DNA from: Thuidium tamariscinum | Taxonomy: Eukaryota; Streptophyta; Bryopsida; Hypnales; Thuidiaceae | Reading direction: 5' to 3' | DNA length: 64,000 nt | Assembly: GCA_947034885.2 (NCBI GenBank) | Contig: OZ019759.1 | Span: 2,668,501 to 2,732,500, forward strand | In this document: positions 11,329 to 23,950 of the stretch, piece by piece | Layout: each line of letters begins with the position of its first letter | How positions within the stretch are numbered: position 1 is the stretch's first letter | The notes under the pieces: model-generated | Seen by the model: only the letters and a program-made list of their open reading frames with translations | Databases searched by the model: none | What the model was told of the DNA's origin: nothing | Translations under genes and position numbers: made by a program

Positions 11329-12479
11329 AGACAGAGTGTACGACCAACACGTGAGGTCGCTCCACAGTTGACATTGGCGTCAATGCACCTCCGAACGAAG
11401 AAGCTCCCCCTCAGAATCCAACGTTCTCTTTCGTCGAGCATTTGTCGCCGTTGTTGTGGACCCTCTTCCGGGGGTTTGATTTGCGCATCAATGTACGCCA
11501 TTTGCAAGGTAATGGTGGACACAAGATGTGGCAGTTGCCAACCACCCCCCAGATACATCCTTCGGTAGAGACTACAGAAGCACGTGTAGAGATGAGTAGT
11601 GACGATAGGCGATGGCTTCCTTCAATAGACGTCTTTGGGTGGAAGCATCCTAATAGGAGCCAACTTGGCCGTCACCACTCCTTTTTTTGGAGAATCTATA
11701 TCATAATTCTTGAATGTGACATGAAATATTAAAAAAAATAGTAGTGAATTGTTCTTAAGTTATATCTAGTTGACATGATACAAATAAAAAATAGTTATTT
11801 CAAATTTCTAAATGTTAAAAGGACTCTATTGTAGTCGTCACCACTACTTAATAGGATGAATAAGCAACCCATCATAGATGATTTAAAGACTATTTTGGAT
11901 GAATTAGTAACAATGTTTGGTAGTGTATTCCAATATAAATCCACTATGAATGATTTAAAAACTATTTTAGATGAATAAACAACAATTTGTGAATGGAATA
12001 TTCTAATAAGGACCTCCATAAGCACCTTGGTAACGTCTACATGTGGCTCCTATTAGGGTGCTTGGACCCCTTCCAATGAATGTTTTGGATGTTTACAAAT
12101 AGAATATTGTGTCGTTCACATCATTGATCGTCCTTGAATTTTCCCGTACGTCGGTGCCTCCGTACGCGAAGAAAGCGAGATGTAGAATGAGTCGCTACAA
12201 CCCATTTACTTCATGTATAGAGGCACCATTGTCACAGAAAATTCAGGGATGATGAATGATGTAAGCGACATTCATGGTCGACAGCACAACATGTTGTCCG
12301 TGAACGCCCAAAAGAATCAATGGAATGCGTCAAATAAAGAAAGCCATTGCCAAGCGTCTCTACCTATCCCTACACGCGCTTCCATAGTCTGGACTGAAGG
12401 ATGCGATCGGAAGATGATCGGTAACTTCCACATCTCGTGCCCTCCATGAACGTTGCAAACTTCTTTTGCTTAGTGCATT

Positions 12480-13075
12480 GGAGTCAAACATGCCTCCGTG
12501 TATCCATGCACACGATTCCAAGGAAGTTCAAGTAGTATGAATGGAGTGCAATGCATAGGGCAAGCAGGTGGAGCTCAGTTCCCTGGAACCATGTGCATGG
12601 GCATACCGAGACATGATTAGAGTGCACCTTCGTCGTCTTTGGTTGTTGTCACGTTGACAATGTTGCATCCTTGTGGCCGTTCCATCTTCCTTGGATGTTT
12701 GGTGCATTGGAGCCAAACGTGCCTCTGTGTACCCATGCACACGTTTCCAAAGAAGCTCGAGTGGTATGAACGGAGTGCAATGCATAGGGCGAGCAGGTGG
12801 AGCTCAGTTCCCTGGAACCATGTGCATGGGCATACTGAGACATGATTGGGGTGCACCTTCGTCGTCTTTGGTTGCTGTCACGTTGACAATGTTGCATCCT
12901 CGTGGCCGTTCCATCTTCCTTGGATGCTTGGTGCATTGGAGCCAAACGTGTCTCCATGTACCCATGCACACGATTCCAAGGAAGCTCGAGTGGTACGAAC
13001 GGAGTGCAATGCATAGGGCGAGCACGTGGAGCTCAGTTCCATGGAACTATGTGCGTAGGCACACCGAGACATGAT
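12480..13075 (+). repeat. Tandem array of ~229-bp units (about 2.6 copies)
   Basis: CATGCACACG(A/T)TTCCAA recurs at about 12507, 12736 and 12963, with high identity along the whole unit (TGGAGCTCAGTTCC, GACATGATT, TTGACAATGTTGCATCC). Overlapping frames are open on both strands only because the repeat lacks stops. No protein family is recognised. The array ends in the segment shared with 10.97-11.15 kb. Confidence 0.8.
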
Positions 13076-15119
13076 TGGGATCGGACATCTTGATAGTGTA
13101 GGCCACGCATTCTCTTATCCTAAAAGGTGGACAACGTGATAAGAAGTGAGAGAGCGAAGGACAAGGATCAAATCATGCTACACACAAAGAGAAAGAAACA
13201 ATGTTTAGTCGGAAAAGGGACACGGCCCATGGCACACTGGTTGTGGATTCATTCCTCAAGTGCAACTCACAAAGGTGTTCTTTGGGAAGCCTAGCTCCCT
13301 CCGCTATTCGTGGGAGTGTTTGGAGCCCATCTCTCAATCTGCCATGACCGGATTGACCGCCCTACACCCGAATGGCCATGACATGGAGCAATCCACTCCT
13401 CTGCGTGTGAAGGTTGCATTGGGGCTCCACTCACATGATGATAGTTAGCCTCGACCGATAGGGAGCGGGCAAGTTTTCACAAGTTGTTCCGTATCCAAAA
13501 CCACACTATCACGTCCATAGGAGCCCCTCCATATGAAAGCGATTGTGGAGCGCCGGACACGAATGATGTGCGCAAACTTGCCCACTTCCTATCGGTCGGA
13601 GTGAATAAGGTTTGCACAAGTGGAGTCCCAACACAACCTTCATATGCAAGATAGTAGATAGTTGCGGTTTCAGGGTTGCGGTTGATGGTATAGTCGTCTG
13701 GGCGAACGCCTTCTCCGTAGCCTACAAAATGACATCATGTAACTTCCAGGAGGTCGTGAATGATGCGTGCTGCATCCCCCAATGAAGCGTTGAACGAGGC
13801 CTAGAAACTCTTCGCCGATGCACGGTCCACGGTGAAGTCATGAGAGTGACTACCCGAGTGCGTGCAAGCGTACATGCGTGGGCGCATCTAATTTAGCCTA
13901 CACTACATTTTAAGTTCCATCCGTCAACTGACATCGTCATCCGCAACGTCATGGGATGGTCCACGATGTCATGGGATGGGGACACCCAGTCCACCACCCA
14001 AGTTGAAGCCGACGGTTCAGAACGCGTGCCCTGAACTTCTTTGAGGCTGCTACCAACATAAGAAGGCGTTCCTCAATCTTAACTAGCAGACCATGCACCT
14101 GCAAATGAGAAGTTCACACTCAGAAGGTTTCCAACAGCTCGAAGGACACATTCAAACACGGTAGACCACGAAAGTTGAGGGACGCACGGAGTCCCGGACT
14201 AGGACCGCAAAGCGTGAAGGCGATGAAGGAATACATCTTGTCTCGCAAAGGACAAAAAAAGCACGCACGAAGGAATGGACAATTCAGAGAGCACAGATAG
14301 GAAATTCAATCAATGTCGAGGGAGATGTTGAATGGAATGCTCGCCCCTCGTCAATGGTCCTGGCACTCGTCGTTTGGGGAGCCCTCTCAACGCATGCAAG
14401 GTGTTGTTGAAGTTCTCTAACTTGCTCGGTCCTCGCGTGTCTCCTTCGTCGATGCACATGGGCACCAATCATGCCCTCGTGTGCTTGTTGCGCAGCACTC
14501 CCAAGAAGCGAACAAAACGGGAACGCAGTCACGAGTTTCAAAACGTCTCCGCTTCTCAAATTGGCCACGGTTATCCATGTTGAGGATGCTCGCAACGCTA
14601 GCCATCATCATCTTCATACTATGGTGGAGCTCAACAGTGAGAATCGGCGACGCCACCGTCGGTACACATCTTCCAGCATCCACAGAGATGTGTGGGCCAC
14701 GAGGCCGACATCTTCGCGCGCATCACCCTGGACCGATATGCCCTTTTCGTCGCCGACACAACTCCATGAATGCCGAAAGCTATGTGTCAACGAGTACGTC
14801 CCCAATTGTTGATGCCAAGCACCAACACAGTTTGAAGATGATGATGGCTCTCGCTGCGGATGTCGAAGACAAAGAGAACGAAGGCCTTGCCAGTATTCCC
14901 TTGTATCGGGAGGGCAAGAGGACGAACCTCGAATGCTGCACGCAGACACTAGGGCTGCCAATATAATCACCGCTCGTTGTGGACCCACTTCTTGGGAGTA
15001 TTGAACAATAAGCACAGGAAGACGTGCTTGGGATATCATCTCGTGCAGGGCGAGAATGCCGCGCGGTGCTTCCTGTAACGCTGAGGGTGCTCCCGTTCAT
15101 GCCAATGGAATCACGTGGA

Positions 15120-15420
15120 AGAGGGAAGACCGTCCGAATGTCCGCTTGATCCATCAAGTGGATCCTTGCATCTCCCCGTCCGAATGTCGCCATATTCAAG
15201 GTAACTCCACCTCTGGCAAGGGAGATGGTCGCCAACGGCATGGAATGCACTTCTCCATCCAAACGAGACTTCCAGAGCAACGTAGATCCAATGCATTGCC
15301 TACCATCTCCATTAATTGCCAAAGGCGGAGTTGCCGTTGAAGTTTTCTTGTTCAGTCTCCACAAATCTGCCTTGTCGACGCAAATTGGCAACAAGTTGTC
15401 TTTGTGTGGTCGACGCATAA
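15120..15420 (+). repeat. ~300-bp direct duplication, copy 1
   Basis: It runs from GTCCGAATGTCC to GTGGTCGACGCATA and is repeated at about 15685-15972 with few differences. The minus strand is open in both copies and some frame is shared, but small indels break the agreement. I do not call a gene. Confidence 0.8.
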
Positions 15421-15684
15421 TCCAAGCCCGCAGTTTAGAACGTGTGGTCCAAACTGCACAGCCACATGCTGCGACCATCATGGGATGGACATGCACGGTT
15501 TAGAATGCGCGGTCTGAAGAGTCTTGCAGCCAAGCGGAGTAGAGGTTGTGTAGACTGTGAGAGGTCGTTAGAAATGCATCTCTCCTCACCGCGAGTGAAG
15601 GCGGACAAGAAATACAACATTCAGTGCATATATAGATAGGAGTCATCGTAGGAAAACAAACCTGCAACACGCATTGTCCGACAA

Positions 15685-15972
15685 CATCGTCCGAATGTCC
15701 ACTTGATCCACCGACTGGATCTTTGCGTCTCCCCGTCCGAAAGTCGCCATATTCAAGGTAACTCCACCTCTGACAAGGGAGGTGGTCGCCCAGGGCATGG
15801 AATGCATCTCTCCATCCAAACGAGACTTCCAGAGCAACGTAGATCCAATGCATCGCCAACCATCTCCATTGCCAAAGGCGGAGCTGCCATTGAAGTTTTC
15901 TTGTTCAGTCTCCACGAATCCTTCTTGTCAATGTAGATTGGCAGCAAGCTGTTTTTATGTGGTCGACGCATA
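15685..15972 (+). repeat. ~300-bp direct duplication, copy 2
   Basis: Second copy of the preceding block, about 565 bp downstream. Identity by eye is roughly nine bases in ten, so the duplication is fairly recent relative to the rest of the mosaic. Confidence 0.8.
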
Positions 15973-18297
15973 GCACTCCGAGGAAGCGAGCGCAACGGCT
16001 ATCACATTATCAGGTGCAACATTAGGCACCTTGGCAATGATTTTCATACAATTGTGGACATTTGTTTTCATGTTGTTCAGACGTGGACGAGCTGCAAACT
16101 TCAACGGCAGTGGAGCATTGTTCACGTCCGGGAGGCTCCCCACGTCATTCAAGCATCTTCCTCTTCGCACCAATGGTGGATTCCAGCAACAATAATAGGG
16201 TACGCAACGGTGGGCACACGTCTATCGAGGTTTGTCGAGCTCTGCGTGCAACAAGGACGATGTTCACATGGACGAGAACTTCATCGAGTGTAGCATGCAA
16301 CGATCGAACAGGATCCTATGTGAGTCTTATGTCACCGCCCCACACTTTGTTGTAGGAGACGTGGAGCTCTCCCATTCAATGGGTATGAAGCTCAGCATCT
16401 GGAATCCAAGCACGGGACGCTCCTCGACCATCCCCGATGAGGCGAGCGAGTTCATGTGCATTGGTCTACATCTGACACCGCACAATCACATCCGAAGGAC
16501 ACTTGTCCATTGAAGGTAATTGTGCGGCACCGGACATGAACGACGCACTTGAACTTGCCTGGCCACACAGGGCCAGGCTGGTGAATGGTCCGCCAAAATA
16601 GTCGAGACTCCGAGTTTCATACCCATAGAACAAGGGAGCCCCACGTTGCAAAATGGAACGCCATGACAAGAAGACTCACATAGGGTCCCTCATTGCGGAG
16701 GATGACAAACATGGGCGAGGCAAACGTGTTTTGGGTTGCCTACCGTGCTTTGTGAAAGCCGCAAGATATGTGCCGACATCAGCATCTCCCATTGTCGTTG
16801 CCGGGTTCTACCATAAGGCCATCATGCCGCCGGCTGTCCGTGCGGACGGGCTCTGCACCGACAAAACGATGGGCGATACCTTCAAGTTCGGAAGCCGACA
16901 AATGCCGACCAGAAACGCAAATCGCGGATTGGCTTCCTTGGAGTCCTTTGCAACGACCAAAGTAAGACGTATCTGGGATATGATCTCTACAATGAAGACT
17001 CGTCAGGTGCAATGCTCATTTCATGTTACTCGAGCGCGTGACTGAAATCGAGGAGGTGAAAGAATGCACTCGTAATATCTAACGTCCATCAATGTACGGT
17101 TCGCGGATCAAGTGAAGAGGTCTACGAGAAGGCAAGGAACGGAAGTGGACTAATGTAGCTGCGATATAACTACGCACCATGCAACGGCCAGGATGGGTGT
17201 CGCACTCCATTGCGGTTTTCATACGATGGATAATGGTAAAACAACGAGTCCCCAGTCAAATGTACATGAAAATATATGTCAAATTAGTGATGCAAACAAA
17301 TCGTCAATGCGAATCACAATATTGTCATCATAAGTGCATCTACATTGGAATGGTCTCGAGGTTGCATGTCCTATTGAATGCTAAGGGGGAAACACTAGTA
17401 GGTATACAAGACAAGGATATAAAGAGTCCACAAGGGGATCCCAATTTCTTCGCTGATGCACGATCTACGGTGGAGTCATGATTACGATAGCCCGAGATCG
17501 TGGAAGCGTGAAGGGATTCAACCTAGTCATTTTATGCTGAATTTGACGTGAGGAAGGTTTTCGCTAACATTGTCCGTCACGACGTCCACGGACAAGGACA
17601 TGACGCGATAGTGGCAACTCCCTCCGCAACAGAGCCCACGATTCAGAACGCACGATCTGAACCGCACGCCACCTGCGGCCCTATATGGGAGGACATCTAC
17701 AAATCCCGCGCAACTCGCTGCACCTACGAAAGTCAATGATCAGTTGGCGCTCAGTACCCCTTCCAAGACGACCCACATATTTCGACATGCAATAAAAGAA
17801 CATCCCAGTGGACTCGCAGACAAGAGATTGAAGCCATCCAACAATCCACCATTCCATGCAAAAGATCCAAAAGGAAGGACGACCGGACGAGGAGGTGCAA
17901 AGATAGAGAACAAACTGGAGGAAATCTTTCAATGGACGGGGGATTTCTTTCGAGCTTGCACAAAGTCCTAGACCGCCTGAGTGGAGGACTCCTGACCACA
18001 ACGACGACGTCATCGAGAAGCGTACCTGGGTTTTTTTTATCGTGGGGCCGAATCCTACATACGATGGGCCCAACAAAAGCGGTGCAGGTCCGCGGTGTCG
18101 TAGCCAAGTTGTCGTTCTTCAAGGAGGAGCTGACGTCGCGTCGTCCCCGGTGTCCGCAGGGGCCGAGAAGCCTTCGGAGGAGCCCACCCCTTCCGCCATT
18201 CGCGTCCAGCGCCGCTTGGAGTGAGCAGCCATCGCCCCACCTTCCAACACGCCGCGGTCATCCCCGACGTATATGTGTTGTCGGATCTGCATAAGCA

Positions 18298-19230
18298 TCA
18301 CATTTTCCTTGAGGGATGAGTGACCGCTCTTCGCTTAAAGAAAGGACCGCTCCCGTCCGCGCTGTAACTTCCGACAAAGTCTAAATAGTCTAGGACGAGA
18401 TCACTATCCTTCGACCGAGCTAACTTGACTACTCTCATTCCCAGGTCCGTTTGGGTCCACGGTCTGTCAAGCCGTCCGAAGTAAGGGGGGGTTTTCGACA
18501 GGTATTGGGACACGCTCCGCCCAGATTCTAGGAGGCGCGCCAAGTACGGGCATAGAGACGAGTTGAGGAAACTGTCCGTCGCGCTGCCAATGAAGGTTAG
18601 AGGGAATATGGCATTGTAAATGGGGTTGAGGATGGTGCTCTCCGGGCTAGACTCGATGAGTAGGGTGTTGGTCGCGTTGGCTCTAAAAGTGCTTGTGCGG
18701 AACCTGGGGTCGCCTTAGACGACCTTGTGCAACACCTTGAGCCGCAGCAGCCCCCCGGGTAGGTCGGAAAAGGCCAGCCAGGTGTTCTTATTGACTTTCT
18801 TGTTGTAAAACGTGTCCGCCAGGTGTGCTGGGCAGCTGACGAGGGGAAACTACGGATACGGCGGGCACTCGCAAGTCCACCACGCACGCCTTTCCACCAG
18901 GGTGGTGCAGTCCTCTATGGTGAGGACGGAAAACGTATTGACGTCCCTGTCCCGGAAGAGGAACTTCACCACGGGCCTCGCGACATCCCTCGATAGCCAG
19001 GTCCAGATGCCCACGCGGAACCTCTTGGACAATCCACTGAGGAAGTTGTGCACCTTGGGTCGACAATACATGGCGTACTCCCCAAAGATGTGACGGTGCA
19101 CGGAATCGTAATCCGCCTCGGAAGGCTGCGTAGCCGAGGCAACGGGGGCACGCGGAGCGGGCGGACCCGGACCAACATGTTCAACGTGGCACAAGACCCC
19201 CTCTACTTCTAAAAAGACGAAATAACTCAT
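18298..19230 (-). pseudogene. Second FCP1/NIF-type HAD phosphatase-like relic
   Basis: Reading from 19230: YFVFLEVEGVLCHVEH (motif I-like, but Glu where the nucleophile Asp should be), CRPKVHNFLSGLSKRFRVG then IWTWLSRDVARPVV (typical NIF 'RPG..FL' and 'WTS' blocks), TIEDCTT, WLAFSDLPGG, then NTLLIESSPESTILN (motif III-like, with Glu/Ser for Asp-Asp) and YNAIFPLTF. Two in-frame stops interrupt it. The domain order equals that of the relic at 7.2-7.9 kb but divergence is high, so these are two different subfamilies. The acidic substitutions in motifs I and III suggest a pseudo-phosphatase or decay after loss of selection. Two palindromes of the TTCAGAACG class lie just upstream in the gene's sense (19421-19503). 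Confidence 0.5.
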
Positions 19231-19539
19231 ACGCGGTAGGCCACGGGAAGCGATCTCCGGGGTACCGGCGGTGGTGCCTACGCGTCCAAATGCCCCGCTC
19301 CTTAAATAGGGATTTCTAAAACGAACGAGGCGGGACGAAAAAGATGCAATTGCGGACGACGGAGACGGTCCATCATCACATCAAAGGCACAAAGACATGG
19401 CACATTTCAGAGGACGTGCAGTCTAGAGCGCGCGTTCTAAATACATCGCCCATCGTGCGGCACAAGTCGCGGACGCATGCAATTTAGAACGCGCGCCCTG
19501 AAGACATCCCCCGTCTACATGGGCATCACCTCTCAACTG

Positions 19540-20133
19540 TTACAAACTACGCGGGGAGGAGTTTGGAAGGACAAGAACAGAATGCGGGTGGGAGTAGGGT
19601 GAAGAAGCATTATAGCTCACCGTCATCAGCACGTCCGTCGGAGCCGTGCGGATGGCAGGGGTCAGAGGGGCCTCGCGTTCATCAGTCGGCGAAACGAGCT
19701 GCAGTTTTGCTGCACGAACGACCCGTGCCGTCTCTTTACTTTCTGCTTCGGGAGGCACCGCTTGCAAGGTGGCGGGAAGAATCGTCGTCCAAGGCCCGTT
19801 GACTTCTTCCTCAAACGGGGTTGCGGGCGAGCCATCCAATGCGAGCGGAGGTGCAATCATCCAAGGTCCCCTAGCGTCATCCTCTACCGAAGGGGGTGGA
19901 ACGACTCCCGCAATGACGGTGATGGGCGTTCGCAAGGCACTGTCCACTTCTACATCACGGGGGCTGGGTGGAGCGACGTCCACGGACAAGGTGAGCTTTT
20001 CGGGGCCTTGGTAGTGTGGGGCTTTGTCGGGGTTGGACTGGTGGATGGTTGGGATTCTCGTCGGATCGAGCATGCCAAGGGAGTGCAACGAGTGTGGATG
20101 CGGGAGCTTCACGGGGAGGTTGGTATCCATCAC
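19540..20133 (-). CDS. Hypothetical Pro/Ala/Glu-rich disordered ORF
   Basis: A 197-codon open frame with an ATG start (MMDTNLPVKLPHPHSLHSLG). It lacks any known domain and is rich in Pro, Ala, Thr and acidic residues, like the disordered linkers of the neighbouring relics. It lies in the same orientation between the coiled-coil remnant (20.7-21.2 kb) and the NIF-like relic, so it may be an exon of that gene. It could also be a chance frame in GC-rich DNA. Confidence 0.3.
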   Translation of the reverse strand: MMDTNLPVKLPHPHSLHSLGMLDPTRIPTIHQSNPDKAPHYQGPEKLTLSVDVAPPSPRDVEVDSALRTPITVIAGVVPPPSVEDDARGPWMIAPPLALDGSPATPFEEEVNGPWTTILPATLQAVPPEAESKETARVVRAAKLQLVSPTDEREAPLTPAIRTAPTDVLMTVSYNASSPYSHPHSVLVLPNSSPRSL

Positions 20134-20499
20134 AGGAGCATTCGGACCCTAGACCGAAAAAGCATACGAGTGTAACTACATTGTCCAAAAATAACTGTGA
20201 GGACGCGACGCAAGCGAAGTCACAACACCATCAACAATGCAGAGCACACACCACGAAAGCCATGCGCGTCACGAAAGCACGCACGATACAACACCAAAAA
20301 ATCACGTCTCATATATTACAAGAAGAATACACCATATTTACAAGATGCTAGGTGCACAACAAATCATTCACAATGTCCGCACACGCTCGGGCCTAATTAA
20401 CGTCTCAAAATGGATGCCAGCAACTGAATGCCTAGAAATCCTATGCACAAAACAAAGAGTCGCTACGACTATGGCTTCCGTGGCTTTCTAGGACTCGCC

Positions 20500-21185
20500 G
20501 GGACGACCTTCGACCGGCCCGACGTAACGCCCTCACATAGCGTCCGAGATAACAGACAAAAAGGGAGCTATGTGGAGGGGTTACCCACCGCGGGAATCTG
20601 ATCTTGCTGCGTCGGAGATCCGACCGTGACCTGCTCCTCCTGCAGCACCTGCGGCTGCTCTTGACCGTGAAGGGCTTTCACGACGGGAGATTATTGCTCA
20701 ACTAAGTTAGGGAAGGACTCCTCAAAAGTTCCCTAGTGATCATCAAGGATGAAGGGGGCCTCGTCCTCTTGGTGCAGACGAGTCAAGAATTCAGGGACAT
20801 GCACACTAGGAAACTGACTGAGCGCTAGATCATCCACATCATGATTAGGATCAGTACTCACCGGAGGCATCGTCGGGATTGTCGTCGCCACCTGCCGGAG
20901 CCCCGAGACAGCGGAGGCTGTTGCCAATTCGGAGTTGGTCGTGGACACCTCGGACACGTTCTAAAGCTCACTCACACAGTTGGGACTCGGAGCGGCAACT
21001 GCAGTGACTGTCACGGGCACTGCCCCGGGATTCATTGCATTGATGGAGGCCTTCATGAACTCAATCACCGCGCTCTACGCCTCTTATTTGGCCAACAATG
21101 CAGATATCTTGGCCTCAGGGTTTTCTTGTCGGACATATTTTTGGATTTTGGTGTCGTGTAGGACATCCAACGTCGCGTGTCTTAG
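20500..21185 (-). pseudogene. Coiled-coil/linker remnant, 3' side of a split gene
   Basis: On the minus strand from 21185: KIQKYVRQENPEAKISALLA (helical, charged), then EFMKASINAMNPGAVPVTV, then a Ser/Thr/Pro-rich stretch (20957-20733: MSEVSTTNSELATASAVSG...) and a Gln/Glu-rich end. Three or more stops are present. The order coiled coil, then '..VG/GAVPV..A', then Pro/Ser linker parallels 5.7-6.3 kb on the plus strand. The reading stops at the putative left end of element C, and a matching Arg/Glu/Lys coiled coil resumes at 60.65-61.35 kb. Confidence 0.35.
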
Positions 21186-21303
21186 GTGACAACATGTCGC
21201 TACCCCGTCGTAGCCCGTTGAGTAAGGTAAAAAAATTTTACCCTACAATAAATGGATTTGGCATACGTGGCAGATTGTTCAAAGTGACGTGGAACTTTGG
21301 ATA

Positions 21304-21480
21304 GGCGACTTTAGGTGGGGCGATTGCGCTTCAAGATAGGGCGACTGCGTGTCTAATTTTGAATGCGACTTCGGGAAGGACGACTACGTGTCCAATTTTG
21401 AAGGCGACCTCTTGTCGAGGGGCGACCTCAGGTGGGCGACCTCTAGTTTGGGGGCGACCTCTTATCAAGAGGCGACCGCG
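21304..21480 (+). repeat. GGCGACC array, left end of C
   Basis: About nine copies of GGCGACC/GGCGACT spaced 15-35 bp apart, the largest GC-rich island between 21.3 and 26.1 kb. The array ends abruptly at the tandem unit that follows. Confidence 0.75.
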
Positions 21481-21942
21481 GGTGGGCGACCTCTTTGTTG
21501 CAAATGTCAAAAAAACACTTAAAACTGCCATTTTTAGTATAAAACACAAAAAAATTTAGAAATGAAATTTTTTGCATATGTAATGGTAGGATCTTGTAAT
21601 ATTATAGTATGAGAATATGTGAAAAAAATTTCAAAAATTTTCACCACACAGATTGCAAGATAATTGCATTTAAAGTGTAGAAATTATGTTTTGGGGGACT
21701 ATGGCGACCTCGGGTGGGCGACCTCTTTGTTGCAATTGTCAAAAAAACACTCAAAACTGCCATTTCTAGTATAAAGAGCAAAAAAATTTAGAAATGGAAT
21801 TTTTTGCAAATGTAATGGAAGGATCTTACAATATTATACTATAAGAATATGTGAAAAAAAATTCAAAAATTTTCACCACATAGATTGCAAGATAATTGCA
21901 TTCAAAGTGAAGAAACTATGTTTTAGGGGACAATGACAAACT
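21479..21942 (+). repeat. Two tandem ~232-bp units
   Basis: Each unit starts GGGTGGGCGACCTCTTTG and runs through CACTnAAAACTGCCATTT, AGAAATGnAATTTTTTGCA and TTTTCACCACA to ATGTTTTnGGGGAC. Copies are about 21479-21710 and 21711-21942, with some fifteen substitutions by eye. Confidence 0.85.
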
Positions 21943-22880
21943 AAGGTAGACATGCCTATTTGCAATCTAGCTATATTGGAGTCAATTCTAAGAGGGGCAC
22001 ATAATTATTTGAAGTTTGCACATGTTTCTTGAATCAAACCCAAATGGAATTATAATTTTTCAATCGAAATTGTAATTTCTATGAATTTTTGAAGTAGACA
22101 ATCCTAAATTACAAAACCGCCTTTAGGCTAGGATCATAAACAACTTATAAACATTGTGTAACCACCTAATCAACAATTAGATATTTTCTATTTAAATAGT
22201 GACACATTACTCCAACTTGTCATAAAATCCTTGATTTTGTCATAGAATGAAGGAAATTGGGGGGGGGGGGGTGTAGGTAGAAATGGGGCCAAAACTAGAG
22301 TGACGGAGATAGGCTAGTCTAGTTGGTGGAATAGAGTTACAAATGGAAATGGGTTGGTCTACTTTAGCTTAAGAGATTTGATTTTCTTAACTTAAAAAGT
22401 TTTCACTATAGATCTTAACTTAATATATCATTCAAAATTAAGTTGAGAATGTAGGAAAAATAAAAGTTAGAAAAATAATGTGGTTGTCATTTTATTTTAA
22501 ATTACTAAGTAGAAGGTACATCATAGAGGAAAAAAAATTAATAGCTCTAAGGTGGAAATGTGGAATTAGAAATGCTAATCCCAACGGTGAGATTGTTTTA
22601 ATAATCAATGTTAATACTACAAAACTATTTTTTTTAAATTAAAATTGAAGCCAAAAATGAATCCTATCTCAAACAATTTCAAAATCTTATTATTATTGCT
22701 CACAAAATAAAATGATTCATAATCTTTGCATCATCAATCTAAATAAAATGAATCAATGTTCTAAATAGACAAAATTACAATCTATAAGAAAAAAAAATTT
22801 TAATTTTTGTGGATTTGTTTTTATCTACATAATTTAGATCTAAGCTTATTGTGATATGACTCTTGCTTTTAGCCACTAAT
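21943..22880. other. AT-rich non-coding spacer
   Basis: No gene or element is recognised. It contains a run of about 12 G at 22259-22270. Confidence 0.5.
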
Positions 22881-23814
22881 TCAAATAAAACTACATTTCT
22901 AGAAAGCCAATAAGATTCTCTATCTTATAATAATGTTTCAAAAAGTTCCATAAAAATTTGACATTATAGGAACTTGTACAAAATCCACTTTACCCCCTTG
23001 TGGAGACAATGAAACTTTAGAAGATTACAATCTATTAATGTATTACTTATCAAAAAGATTTTGAAATATAAAATTATGGATTGTGATTTTTTTTTAAATC
23101 ATCCCCATTTGATTTTTTCTAATCTCCAAGCATCATTATATTCTTATATTTCTTAGCAAGTTAGCATCTTCACCTAAATTTAAAAATTAAAAGAAATAGA
23201 TTTGAATTAAAACTTCTCCTTGTAATTTATGTAAAAGTCAAAGAATCATTCTAAAGCTGTATTATTAAATAATTATATTTCAAAATATAAAATAATGAAT
23301 GGCTATTTGTGTAAGAACTTCATCACTTCAATTTTTCTATTTTTCAAGCATCATTATATTCATGTATAATTTACCACCTTCACCAAAAATTTTAAAACTA
23401 GAGGGAAGAGATTATTTTAACTTAGAACTTTTTTATTTATTTTATATAAATCTCATAGTCATTCTAATTGTGTGAAATTTATAACTCATGAAGGGGGGCA
23501 CTCCTAGTTTATTTAATTATAGCGTGCAATCAAATGAAAGGTGCTTTTAATTCCCTTAGCCTAAATTTTAAACAATTTTTAGAAATAAATTAGCATCACT
23601 AAAATGAGCTATTATCATTATAAATAATGAAAGGTAGAAAATAATACACAACTTTATCAAATTTGTTTTTCTAAATAAGGGTAGCCAAAAAGGATCTCTA
23701 GAAATTTGAACTTTTATGAAGTATACTAAGTTTGAAATAAGGAATCCTATGAGCTAAATACTACGAGAGCATGAGCTCTATATGTAAATGAGAGTGACAA
23801 CTAATGGTGATAAC

Positions 23815-23942
23815 CAGGGCTTTTTTTCTGGCAAAATTTTGCCAGTTTGTCAGAATTCTAACCACTGTTGGTTAGTCCCTCCAAAATCTGGCCACTGTAG
23901 TGAAGCCAGCAGGGGGGACACGGGTCCAAAAAAAAAGCCCTG
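23815..23942. mobile_element. 128-bp hAT-type MITE
   Basis: Terminal repeats CAGGGCTTTTTTT match at both ends, and an exact 8-bp duplication GTGATAAC flanks the element (23807-23814 and 23943-23950). Length, non-coding content and the 8-bp duplication fit hAT-derived MITEs. An internal hairpin TGGCAAAATTTTGCCA lies just inside the left end. The perfect ends suggest a rather recent insertion. Confidence 0.88.
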
Positions 23943-23950
23943 GTGATAAC

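Larger units (their letters stand above)
9950..17700. repeat. GC-richer mosaic of mutually duplicated non-coding blocks
   Basis: No convincing gene is seen in nearly 8 kb. The same sequence blocks recur in direct and inverted orientation. A block with GAGGCACCATTGTCA...AATTCAGGG appears on the plus strand at about 10335-10490 and 12217-12445 and inverted at about 10031-10275. CGCCAT...CAAGGTAA recurs near 10028, 10571, 11498, 15190 and 15750. The longest minus-strand frame (14780-15496) overlaps a duplicated block and resembles no family I know. The flanking NIF-like relic and shared palindromes suggest this is the decayed non-coding part of one large element. Confidence 0.55.

Noticed and set aside
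12649-13074. Overlapping open frames on both strands over 120-130 codons
   Set aside because: They are produced by a stop-poor 229-bp tandem repeat, equally open on both strands.
14780-15496. 238-codon minus-strand ORF
   Set aside because: It overlaps a ~300-bp duplicated block, the second copy does not keep one frame, and no domain is recognised.
16653-17045. 130-codon plus-strand ORF
   Set aside because: No recognisable family and it lies inside the shuffled repeat mosaic; likely chance in GC-richer DNA.
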